A stretch of DNA of 17,313 nucleotides from an uncultured Oscillospiraceae bacterium (GTDB lineage Bacteria; Bacillota; Clostridia; Oscillospirales; Ruminococcaceae). The DNA lies in the NCBI GenBank assembly GCA_902489475.1, contig CABUAH010000044.1, positions 1 to 17,313 of the forward strand. The letters are read 5' to 3'. The translations under genes and the position numbers were made by a program. The notes under the pieces are model-generated. The model was not told the origin of the DNA. It saw only the letters and a program-made list of their open reading frames with translations, and searched no databases. This document shows positions 1 to 6,838 of the stretch, one piece after another (position 1 is the stretch's first letter; each line of letters opens with the position of its first letter).

Positions 1-59
1 GGTAGAGCAGGGGACTGAAAATCCCCGTGTCGATGGTTCGATTCCGTCCGGAGGCACCA
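1..59 (+). tRNA. tRNA-Phe (GAA), 5' end cut by the window edge
   Basis: The visible part begins in the D-arm (GGTAGAGCAG). The anticodon stem is 10-14 paired with 22-26 (GGGGA/TCCCC) around the seven-base loop CTGAAAA, whose anticodon at 17-19 is GAA, so it decodes Phe. The T-stem is 32-36 with 44-48 around TTCGATT, followed by the 3' acceptor strand CGGAGGC, discriminator A and an encoded CCA ending at 59. The 5' acceptor strand and most of the D-arm lie outside the window, so acceptor pairing cannot be checked. Confidence 0.93.
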
Positions 60-69
60 TACGATTTAA

Positions 70-98
70 GTCACGCAATAGCGTGGCTTTTTTCTTTT
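70..98 (+). terminator. Rho-independent terminator of tRNA-Phe
   Basis: A seven-pair stem (GTCACGC with GCGTGGC, one G-T pair) closes on the loop AATA and is followed by TTTTTTCTTTT. It lies 10 bases after the CCA end, so it should end the tRNA transcript. Confidence 0.85.
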
Positions 99-104
99 AT
101 AAAA

Positions 105-221
105 TGGGTTGCTCAGTCGGTAATAATATGAATGCTTTGCATTCATATGCGGTGACTGAAAATCCCCGAGCTGTCGCAGAGCGACAGGTTACGATGAGTT
201 CGATTCCGTCCGGAGGCACCA
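105..221 (+). pseudogene. Degenerate tRNA-Phe-like copy with two hairpin insertions
   Basis: The stretch keeps a D-arm-like GCTCAGTCGGTA (111-122), the anticodon loop CTGAAAA with GAA at 158-160, and the 3' end CGGAGGCACCA. It cannot fold as a normal tRNA. No 5' acceptor strand GCCTCCG is present, the anticodon stem has a T153/C165 mismatch, and the T-stem has an extra base. Two perfect hairpins interrupt it: ATATGAATGC/GCATTCATAT (126-135 and 139-148, loop TTT) in the D-arm region and CTGTCGC/GCGACAG (171-177 and 181-187, loop AGA) in the variable region. Most likely a dead duplicate; whether it is transcribed is unknown. Confidence 0.7.
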
Positions 222-231
222 TATGATTTAA

Positions 232-260
232 GTCACGCAATAGCGTGGCTTTTTTCTTTT
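232..260 (+). terminator. Second copy of the tRNA terminator
   Basis: This copy has the same stem, AATA loop and T-run as the terminator at 70-98, as part of the 81-bp repeat, and sits just after the tRNA-like remnant. Confidence 0.75.
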
Positions 261-278
261 ACAAAATGGTTTGCTCAG

Positions 279-413
279 CAGATTTGTATTAAACGGAATA
301 TTTTATGTTAGAGTTAGCTCATTGTCGGTAATGGCAAAAATGTGTTTTATATCTAAAAGTTTGTTTCAGTTTGTTAATTACGCATTACGCATTAAGAATT
401 AATTAAGCGTTAT
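279..413. other. AT-rich spacer with a short interspersed repeat
   Basis: No gene is visible here. Positions 376-409 contain a tandem ATTACGC/ATTACGC motif followed by ATTAAGAATTAATTAAGCG. It resembles, in reverse orientation, the AATGCGCAATTAATT stretch after polA (about 17165-17180), so it appears to belong to a dispersed intergenic repeat type. Nothing else is recognisable. Confidence 0.5.
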
Positions 414-443
414 TTAACCACTTTGCTTGAATCACCATATAAT
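414..443 (+). promoter_or_regulatory. Probable promoter of the superoxide dismutase gene
   Basis: A perfect TATAAT lies at 438-443. The best -35 is a weak TTAACC at 414-419 with an 18-base spacer. An AAGGAG ribosome binding site at 460-465 follows before the ATG at 475. Confidence 0.55.
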
Positions 444-474
444 GGTATTGTGAATTTTTAAGGAGTGATTTTTT

Positions 475-969
475 ATGCGTCAAAATAATGTAAGCAGACT
501 TCAAAGCTTTTTACCGGTGCTTATGCGTCGTCCGAACGCAAGAGCGGTTATTAAAGGCAGTAAGGAATATCCGTCTGTTTTCGGAAATGTTTATTTTTAT
601 CAAACAATGTATGGAGTTTTAGTTGTTAGCGAAGTGAACGGACTTCCTGATAATGATAAAGAATGTGCTTCGCCTGTATTGGGATTTCATATCCACAGCG
701 GTAAAAGCTGTACGGGGAATAGTGAAGATCCTTTTGCGGACACATTGGGGCATTACAATCCCGATGGATGTGAGCATCCTTACCACGCAGGAGATATGCC
801 TCCGCTTTTTTCAAACAAGGGGTATGCCTTCAGTGCGTTTTTAACGGACAGATTTTCTGTCAGTGAGATCAGAGGAAGAACCGTAATAATTCATTCGATG
901 CCTGATGATTTTAAGACCCAGCCGTCGGGGGATTCGGGCAAAAAGATAGCTTGCGGAGCTATTATTTGA
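475..969 (+). CDS. Cu/Zn superoxide dismutase family protein, no signal peptide
   Basis: The 164-residue protein matches the SodC fold family, which converts superoxide to oxygen and hydrogen peroxide. Copper ligands are visible as H72 and H74 (GFHIH), bridging H93 (GHYNP) and H140 (IIHSMPDD). Zinc ligands are H93, H101, H104 and D107 (HAGD). C79 and C160 would form the conserved disulfide. The position of the substrate-guiding Arg before the last Cys (RLAC in animal enzymes) is K157 here (KKIAC). The N-terminus has no hydrophobic signal segment, so the product should be cytoplasmic, unlike most bacterial SodC proteins. The gene has its own promoter and stands alone between the tRNA region and ddl. 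Family assignment is firm; activity is inferred from intact ligands. Confidence 0.85.
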   Translation: MRQNNVSRLQSFLPVLMRRPNARAVIKGSKEYPSVFGNVYFYQTMYGVLVVSEVNGLPDNDKECASPVLGFHIHSGKSCTGNSEDPFADTLGHYNPDGCEHPYHAGDMPPLFSNKGYAFSAFLTDRFSVSEIRGRTVIIHSMPDDFKTQPSGDSGKKIACGAII

Positions 970-987
970 TTTTAATGCTTTTATCGG

Positions 988-1016
988 TTGCAATTGATAT
1001 TTGTTTGTGTTAAAAT
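988..1016 (+). promoter_or_regulatory. Probable promoter of the ddl operon, overlapped by an AT-rich hairpin
   Basis: TTGCAA at 988-993 and TAAAAT at 1011-1016 are separated by 17 bases. The -10 overlaps the left arm of a nine-pair inverted repeat (AAAATATAC 1012-1020, GTATATTTT 1030-1038) followed by T residues. That repeat could act as a weak terminator for the upstream gene, or be chance in AT-rich DNA. Confidence 0.5.
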
Positions 1017-1082
1017 ATACAGTGTATGAGTATATTTTTTTAATGAATTGAAAATATACAAAAGTATTGAGAGGGTGTTATT

Positions 1083-2147
1083 GTGTCAAAAATAAGGGTA
1101 GCTGTTTTGTTCGGAGGAGCATCGAATGAGCATGAGATTTCGCTGATTTCGGCTTCAAATATAATCAGAAACATACCGAAAGATAAATACGAGGTAATAA
1201 CGGTTGGAATCACAAAAAAAGGCAGATGGCTTTTGTATCAGGGAGATGTTGATTCAATTGAAAAAGGACGCTGGGAAACAAATCCCGACAATGTTTCGTG
1301 CGTTTTAAGTCCTGACCCTTTACACAAAGGTTTTTTGGCTTTAATGGATGACGGAATGGTTCAGCATATAAGAGTTGACGTTGTTTTTCCTGCATTGCAC
1401 GGAAAAAACGGCGAGGACGGAACAGTTCAGGGGCTTTTTGAACTGGCAGGAATTCCGTTTGTAGGATGCGACCTTTTGTCCTCGGCAAACTGCATGGATA
1501 AGGATATGACTCATGTAATTCTTGAGGCGAACGGAATTAAAACGGCAAAATGGATTACAATAAAGGAATCCGAGATAGACTTGCTTGACGAATACATCGA
1601 AAGAATTGATAAGGAGCTTAAATATCCTATTTTTGTAAAGCCTGCGAATTGCGGATCATCGGTAGGAATTTCTAAGGTAAGCGATAAGTCCGAGCTTAAA
1701 AACGGAATTAAAACGGCGTTTGCCCATGACAAAAAGGTTGTTGTTGAAGAGGGAATCGACGGGATAGAGTGCGAATGTGCAGTTATGGGAAACACTTCGC
1801 CTTTTGCTTCTACAGTAGGTGAAATTGCGGCGGCAAATGAGTTTTACGATTATGAAGCCAAGTATCAAAACGAAGAGAGCAAAACGTATATCCCGGCAAA
1901 AAATATTCCCGATGAAAAGATTGAAGAAATCAGGAACATTGCAATAAATGCGTATAAGGCGCTTGGATGTTCCGGGCTTTCCCGTGTTGACTTTTTCTAT
2001 CTTAAAAACGGAGAAATATATTTAAACGAGATAAACACACTTCCGGGGCATACAAAAATAAGTATGTATCCTCAGCTTATGGAGCATTACGGACTTTCTC
2101 CAAGCGAACAGGAGGATATGCTTATAAGCCTTGCGCTTGACAGATAA
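1083..2147 (+). CDS. ddl: D-alanine--D-alanine ligase
   Basis: The 354-residue protein joins two D-alanines with ATP to give the dipeptide used by MurF in peptidoglycan synthesis, in the cytoplasm. The N-terminal domain carries VAVLFGG and EHEIS (residues 16-20), followed by HGKNGEDGT (106-114), the ATP-grasp lysine segment YPIFVKP (181-187), the omega-loop YDYEAKY (255-261) and the metal-binding EINTLPG (316-322). The Lys-Tyr of the omega-loop is typical of D-Ala-D-Ala ligases and argues against a VanA-type D-lactate ligase. The start is GTG, with GAGGG at 1071-1075 seven bases upstream. It is the first gene of a cell-wall and argS operon, with murI 19 bases behind it. Confidence 0.95.
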   Translation: MSKIRVAVLFGGASNEHEISLISASNIIRNIPKDKYEVITVGITKKGRWLLYQGDVDSIEKGRWETNPDNVSCVLSPDPLHKGFLALMDDGMVQHIRVDVVFPALHGKNGEDGTVQGLFELAGIPFVGCDLLSSANCMDKDMTHVILEANGIKTAKWITIKESEIDLLDEYIERIDKELKYPIFVKPANCGSSVGISKVSDKSELKNGIKTAFAHDKKVVVEEGIDGIECECAVMGNTSPFASTVGEIAAANEFYDYEAKYQNEESKTYIPAKNIPDEKIEEIRNIAINAYKALGCSGLSRVDFFYLKNGEIYLNEINTLPGHTKISMYPQLMEHYGLSPSEQEDMLISLALDR

Positions 2148-2166
2148 TATACATAGGAGAAAAGTA

Positions 2167-2976
2167 ATGAGAGATCGTGCTATCGGCGTTTTTGATTCGG
2201 GAGTCGGAGGACTTACGAGCGTTGCTGAGCTAAAACGCATTTTACCTAATGAAAATATAATATACCTCGGAGATACCGCAAGAATTCCTTACGGCACAAG
2301 GTCGGAGGAAACGGTGTACAGCTATGCTGTTGAGGACGCAAGATTTTTGCAGGAGCATAATGTTAAGATGGTTATAGTTGCCTGCGGAACAGTATCGTCA
2401 GTAATGATGAAAAGACCGGTTTTTGAAGACGGAATGCTTTATACCGGTGTGGTTTACCCTGCTGTTGACGAAGCGGTAAGGTGTACAAGGAACAAAAAAA
2501 TCGGCGTTATAGGAACGAGTGCAACAATAAAATCGAAGGCATATGAGCGGGCAATAAAGGATATTGATTTGGATATCAGCGTTGTTACAAAGGCTTGTCC
2601 GATGTTTGTGCCGCTTGTTGAAAACGGATATACAGACGAGGATAATCCGATAACAACAGCGATCGCTGAGGATTATCTAAGTGTTATGAAGGACGAGCAA
2701 ATAGATACACTCATAATGGGATGTACCCACTATCCGCACTTAAAGAAATTTTTCAGAAAAATTTTGGGTGACGGTGTATCGCTTATATCACCCGGAGATG
2801 AAGCGTCAAAGTTTGCTAAACGGATTTTAGAAAATAAGGACCTTTTATCAAAAAGACAAGAACCAGGAAAGATTGAATTGTATTGTACAGATAGCGTTGA
2901 GTTGTTTTCCGAGAATGTAGAAACCTTTTTGGGAGAAAGTAATAATCTCAGCATTTCAAGATGCGTATTGAAGTAA
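2167..2976 (+). CDS. murI: Glutamate racemase
   Basis: This 269-residue enzyme interconverts L- and D-glutamate and supplies D-Glu for MurD. Family motifs are FDSGVGGLT (9-17), GDTARIPYG (35-43), the first catalytic Cys at C73 and the second at C186 (MGCTHYPHL). The first Cys motif reads VACGTVSS; most racemases have CNT here, with the Asn contacting substrate, so G74 is unusual. The chosen ATG follows AGGAGA at 2155-2160. An upstream in-frame ATG at 2131 lies inside ddl and has no ribosome binding site. The pairing with ddl puts both D-amino acid steps of the pathway in one operon. Confidence 0.93.
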   Translation: MRDRAIGVFDSGVGGLTSVAELKRILPNENIIYLGDTARIPYGTRSEETVYSYAVEDARFLQEHNVKMVIVACGTVSSVMMKRPVFEDGMLYTGVVYPAVDEAVRCTRNKKIGVIGTSATIKSKAYERAIKDIDLDISVVTKACPMFVPLVENGYTDEDNPITTAIAEDYLSVMKDEQIDTLIMGCTHYPHLKKFFRKILGDGVSLISPGDEASKFAKRILENKDLLSKRQEPGKIELYCTDSVELFSENVETFLGESNNLSISRCVLK

Positions 2977-2997
2977 AGTAATAAGAGGAATTGATAA

Positions 2998-3423
2998 ATG
3001 GAAGAAAAGAATGTTTTAATAACCTTTAAGACAAAACAATTCGACGGACATGACAGCGAGGAAATAGAAATTATTACCGGCGGAAGCTTTTTAAAAACGG
3101 ATGGCGGATATATAATTAAATATGAGGAAACCGAAGCGACGGGATTTGACGGATGCTTGACGACGCTTACAGTAATGGGAGAGGAAAAAATTGTTTTGGA
3201 CAGAACAGGGGCTGCTGAGAGCAGACTTGTAATCGACAAGAACAAAAAGCATTACTGTAATTACGGAACTCCTTACGGTTCGATACAAATGGGAGTACAA
3301 ACGGGTGAGATACGGTCAACGCTCTGTGACAACGGCGGAGATTTGTTCTTTAAATATGTAATTGATGTTGATGCAAGTTTGCTGGGGAATTATGAGGTTT
3401 CAATAAACGTAAAAGAAAGCTGA
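2998..3423 (+). CDS. DUF1934 (YwiB-like) protein
   Basis: This 141-residue, beta-strand-rich protein has no signal peptide or membrane segment. The pattern of alternating strands, the central LTTLTVMGEEKIVLDRTG segment (about 54-71) and the HYCNYGTPYG stretch (about 86-95) fit DUF1934, a calycin-like small beta-barrel family. Its position directly before argS is as in Bacillus (ywiB-argS), which supports the assignment. The molecular role of the family is not established. It begins 21 bases after murI, with AGAGGA as ribosome binding site. Confidence 0.8.
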   Translation: MEEKNVLITFKTKQFDGHDSEEIEIITGGSFLKTDGGYIIKYEETEATGFDGCLTTLTVMGEEKIVLDRTGAAESRLVIDKNKKHYCNYGTPYGSIQMGVQTGEIRSTLCDNGGDLFFKYVIDVDASLLGNYEVSINVKES

Positions 3424-3436
3424 GGAATTGAAAGAC

Positions 3437-5122
3437 ATGAACATGATAAGCGAAGCAAAAAAACAGGTTAGCGATATAATTGTAAATGCGGTTAATAAAC
3501 TTTTTAAGGACGGTAAGCTTCAAAACGCCGATATACCGGATTTTAATGTCGAGATACCGGCGGACAGCAAAAACGGAGATATGTCATCAAACTTTGCCTT
3601 GATTTGCGCAAGGGTGTTTAAGAAATCTCCGAGGGATATAGCTATGCTGATTGCCGAAGCAGCAGAGCTTCAGGGAAGCTATTATGAAAAAATAGAGATC
3701 GCAGGGCCCGGATTTATTAACTTTTTCTTTTCTCCCGATTGGTTTTCAAAAACGGTAGAAAGCATTATCTCATCGGGTGAAGAATACGGAAAAACGGATT
3801 TTGGAAAGGGTAAAAAGGTTTTGATAGAATTTGTTTCCGCAAATCCTACAGGACCTATGCATATAGGCAACGCAAGGGGCGGAGCGATAGGCGACTGTTT
3901 AGCTTCAGTTATGGAAAAGGCAGGTTATGAGGTTTCAAGAGAGTTTTATGTAAACGATGCAGGAAACCAAATAGAAAAATTCAAAACCAGCCTTGAATGC
4001 AGATACTTAGCTCTTTATAAGGACGGAATAGAAATGCCGGAGGACGCATATCACGGAGAGGATATTGTGAATCACGCAAAGGCGTTTGCTGAATTAAACG
4101 GCGATAAGTTTGTTGACGCAGATCCTGAGGTAAGACGACAGGCTCTTTGCGATTTTGCGCTTCCGAAAAATATTGAGGGGCTTGAGCGGGATCTCGGTAA
4201 ATACAGAATTAAATATGATACATGGTTTAAAGAAAGCGAACTTCACAAAAGCGGTGCTGTTTTGGATATTTTGGACAAGCTTAAAAACAGCGGATATACC
4301 TATGAACAGGACGGTGCGCTTTGGTTTAAATCGTCTGAGCTTGGTGATGAAAAGGACAGGGTTTTAGTAAGGGAAAACGGAATTCCTACATATTTTGTTC
4401 CTGACATTGCGTATCACTACAATAAGCTTGTGACAAGAGAATATGATAAAGCGATAGATATTTTAGGTGCTGATCACCACGGCTATATTCCGAGAATGAA
4501 AGCGGCTATGGCAGCACTCGGAGTTGACACAGGTAAGCTTGATATGGTGATAATGCAGATGGTAAACCTTGTGCGGGACGGCGAGAGATATAAGCTTTCA
4601 AAGCGTTCCGGAAAGGCGATAACATTGTCAACTCTTCTTGATGAAATTCCGATTGACGCCGCAAGATTTTTCTTTAATCTCCGTGAACCGGATTCTCATT
4701 TTGATTTTGACATAGACTTAGCTATAAGTGAGTCAAGCCAAAATCCTGTTTATTATGTTCAGTATGCACACGCAAGGATTTGTTCGATACTTAAAAATCT
4801 TGAAGATGACAAGATTGAAGTCGGCAAGTTTGACGAAAACTCTGCAAAGCTGTTGACATCACCTGAAGAAAAGGAGCTTATAAAGCACTTGGCAGGTCTT
4901 CCTGACTGTGTTTTGGAATCGGCAAGGGATTATGATCCGTCAAAGATAACAAGATATGTTGTCGAAACGGCAACGCTTTATCATAAATTTTATTCGTCTT
5001 GCAGGGTAAAGTGCGATGATGTGAGTCTGATGAAGGGAAGAATTTCGCTTTGCCTTGCGGTAAAACAGGTGATTAAAAACATTTTGGATATGCTTAAAAT
5101 TACTTGTCCTGAGCATATGTAA
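3437..5122 (+). CDS. argS: Arginyl-tRNA synthetase
   Basis: This class I synthetase of 561 residues charges tRNA-Arg. The N-terminal additional domain occupies roughly residues 1-110. The HIGH motif is HIGN (142-145, in PTGPMHIGNARGG), and the KMSKS-equivalent region is KLSKRSGK (386-393). The C-terminal helical anticodon-binding domain ends in the usual short hydrophobic tail. An upstream in-frame TTG at 3428 touches the GAGGA ribosome binding site (3422-3426), so the ATG at 3437 is preferred; ATG 3443 is a further alternative. It lies in the same operon as DUF1934. No T-box leader is visible before it. Confidence 0.96.
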   Translation: MNMISEAKKQVSDIIVNAVNKLFKDGKLQNADIPDFNVEIPADSKNGDMSSNFALICARVFKKSPRDIAMLIAEAAELQGSYYEKIEIAGPGFINFFFSPDWFSKTVESIISSGEEYGKTDFGKGKKVLIEFVSANPTGPMHIGNARGGAIGDCLASVMEKAGYEVSREFYVNDAGNQIEKFKTSLECRYLALYKDGIEMPEDAYHGEDIVNHAKAFAELNGDKFVDADPEVRRQALCDFALPKNIEGLERDLGKYRIKYDTWFKESELHKSGAVLDILDKLKNSGYTYEQDGALWFKSSELGDEKDRVLVRENGIPTYFVPDIAYHYNKLVTREYDKAIDILGADHHGYIPRMKAAMAALGVDTGKLDMVIMQMVNLVRDGERYKLSKRSGKAITLSTLLDEIPIDAARFFFNLREPDSHFDFDIDLAISESSQNPVYYVQYAHARICSILKNLEDDKIEVGKFDENSAKLLTSPEEKELIKHLAGLPDCVLESARDYDPSKITRYVVETATLYHKFYSSCRVKCDDVSLMKGRISLCLAVKQVIKNILDMLKITCPEHM

Positions 5123-5135
5123 TAAAGGAAAGTTT

Positions 5136-6836
5136 ATGAACAAAATTTACGAAAAATATTTTCGTGATAAGACAAATTGCGATATTTTGTATGTAATAGG
5201 TTTTGTGGGAATACTGTTGCTTTATATCTATAAAGCTCCACTTGAAATTCAAGGGCAGGACGAAGCATTTTATCTTACAATTCCCAAAAGACTTTTGGAC
5301 GGAGACATTTTTGTTTTCGATGAATGGCACGGATCTCAGTTTTCAGCTCTTTTAGTGTATCCTATTATGGCGCTTCGTAGTTTGTTCTTTACAAACGATG
5401 GAATAGTCTTGCATTTCAGATATATTTATATCTTTTTTCAGGCTCTTTCAGCAGCGGTGATTTATATACGCTTAAGAGATTATAAGCTCTTTGGGGTATT
5501 GGCATCGCTTATGTTTTTTATGTTTACACCGTATGATATTTTAGCTTTGAGCTATAATACAATGGGGCTTATGCTGGTAACGCTTACGGGCGTTATCTTA
5601 TCGACAGCTAGAAGTAAAAAAGCATATTTTGTAAGCGGACTTCTTTTTGCCGGAGCGGTTTTGTGCAGTCCTTATCTATTAGCAGCATATGCCGTTTTTA
5701 CAGTAGGTGTAATAGTTTTTTCAATAGTAAAGAAGTCAAAAAATTGTTTTATTTCGTGGATTATTTTTACCCTTGGCTCGGCATTGCTTGCAGTCATTCT
5801 TTTTACATTTATTCTTTCCAGGGTATCTTTAAGGGAGTTTATAGATGCGCTGCCGAATATTTTTGATGATCCCGAGCATGTTTCAAAGCCGATTTTGGAC
5901 GGAATTTTTGGATATTTTAAGAGTATTTACAACGCATTTAACTGGGGAATTATATACTTTTCTTCGTATGCTGTAATTTTAATTTCTTTGGTTTTTGATA
6001 GAAAGCGTTACAGTAAAAGAGTATTTTATATAGCTTTGTCATGTGCAATTTCGATTTGTATGCTGTTTGAGCTTGCACCGCTTTTAACGACGAAAACTTA
6101 TAACTTTATAATGTTTCCTTTGGTGTTGGTTGGACTGGTTGCTTATCTTGTGACCAAAAATAAAAATAAGCGAGTGTTTATGTTTATGTTTATCGGCTCG
6201 CTTTTATATACAATGTGCATTTATTTTTCATCAAACCAAGGCTTTTATATCATATCGGCGATGTCTGTTGCTGCAGGTGTCGGAAGCATAATTTTAATTC
6301 ACGACGCTTTGCTTGAGGAAAAATATGAAAAGAGCAAAAGTCACTTTTCATCAGGATATATTATTGTTTTTGCGATTGTAATTTTACAGTTTTCACTTAT
6401 GATGCATTCTAAAATTAATCATAAATTCTGGTCATCTTCTGAAAACTCTCAGCTTACAGCAGTTATAGATCAAGGACCGTATAAGGGATTAAAAGTAACA
6501 CCGTCTACAAAGAGTAATTATATGAGCGAGCTTTCATCTCTCAGATGGCTTGACGGCAATGAAGGCAGAGTGTTGTATGCTACAAAAACGGTTTGGTATT
6601 ATCTGGTGGAGGGCGATCTTAAAATAGGTGCATATTCGGCATGGCTTTCGGGAGAATCGGACATTACTCTTGAAAGACTCGATAAGTATTATTCTTTAAA
6701 TCCCGATAATATTCCGAATTACATTTTTGTGCCAAAGAAAAACGATTGGTGGACAACCGGATTTGATGAGTTTATTTCAAAATACGGTTTTAAGCTTATA
6801 TCTGCTGACGGCTCAGTTGTATATGCGAGGGTTTAA
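5136..6836 (+). CDS. Polytopic membrane protein, GT-C glycosyltransferase-like
   Basis: The 566-residue protein starts with a membrane segment at about 17-32, then an acidic loop QGQDEAFYL (39-47), and continues with about ten more hydrophobic segments to about residue 430. A soluble C-terminal part of some 135 residues ends the protein. One long membrane helix, an Asp-Glu pair in the first outer loop, many further helices and an extracytoplasmic tail are the layout of lipid-phosphate-sugar-dependent GT-C enzymes (ArnT/PMT-like). No motif fixes donor or acceptor, so the function is only suggested. It starts 13 bases after argS (AAAGGA ribosome binding site) and is followed after two bases by an FkbM methyltransferase; the two probably act in one surface-glycan pathway. 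Confidence 0.6.
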   Translation: MNKIYEKYFRDKTNCDILYVIGFVGILLLYIYKAPLEIQGQDEAFYLTIPKRLLDGDIFVFDEWHGSQFSALLVYPIMALRSLFFTNDGIVLHFRYIYIFFQALSAAVIYIRLRDYKLFGVLASLMFFMFTPYDILALSYNTMGLMLVTLTGVILSTARSKKAYFVSGLLFAGAVLCSPYLLAAYAVFTVGVIVFSIVKKSKNCFISWIIFTLGSALLAVILFTFILSRVSLREFIDALPNIFDDPEHVSKPILDGIFGYFKSIYNAFNWGIIYFSSYAVILISLVFDRKRYSKRVFYIALSCAISICMLFELAPLLTTKTYNFIMFPLVLVGLVAYLVTKNKNKRVFMFMFIGSLLYTMCIYFSSNQGFYIISAMSVAAGVGSIILIHDALLEEKYEKSKSHFSSGYIIVFAIVILQFSLMMHSKINHKFWSSSENSQLTAVIDQGPYKGLKVTPSTKSNYMSELSSLRWLDGNEGRVLYATKTVWYYLVEGDLKIGAYSAWLSGESDITLERLDKYYSLNPDNIPNYIFVPKKNDWWTTGFDEFISKYGFKLISADGSVVYARV

Positions 6837-6838
6837 AA

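Larger units (their letters stand above)
36..278 (+). repeat. Tandem 81-bp direct repeat (36-116 and 198-278) of tRNA 3' end plus terminator
   Basis: Positions 36-116 and 198-278 align without gaps at a spacing of 162 bases, with mismatches only at 62/224, 100/262 and 108/270. Each copy runs from the T-loop through the CCA and the terminator to a short downstream GCTCAG that itself resembles the start of a tRNA D-arm. This looks like a local tandem duplication of a tRNA-Phe unit. A duplicated tRNA 3' end can also mark an attachment site, but no integrase or other mobile gene lies between the copies. Confidence 0.85.

Noticed and set aside
36..278. Attachment site pair of an integrative element at the tRNA-Phe 3' end.
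   Set aside because: The copies are only 162 bases apart, with no integrase or cargo between them; a local tandem duplication is simpler.
315..336. D-arm-like TAGCTC...GGTAATGGCA suggesting another tRNA fragment.
   Set aside because: No anticodon arm, T-arm or acceptor strand follows; the match is short enough to be chance.
1012..1041. Terminator of the superoxide dismutase gene.
   Set aside because: The nine-pair inverted repeat has a single G-C pair and overlaps the best ddl -10, so it was not listed as a separate terminator.
1083..2147. Possible vancomycin-resistance type (D-Ala-D-Lac) ligase.
   Set aside because: The omega-loop reads YDYEAKY with the Lys-Tyr typical of D-Ala-D-Ala ligases, and no vanH/vanX-like genes are nearby.
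2131..2166. Upstream start for the glutamate racemase at 2131.
   Set aside because: It lies within the ddl coding region, has no ribosome binding site and adds residues not typical of the family; the ATG at 2167 follows AGGAGA.
2730..3245. Long minus-strand reading frame opposite murI and the DUF1934 gene.
   Set aside because: It is antisense to two well-supported genes, has low-complexity Ser-rich composition and no ribosome binding site or family resemblance.
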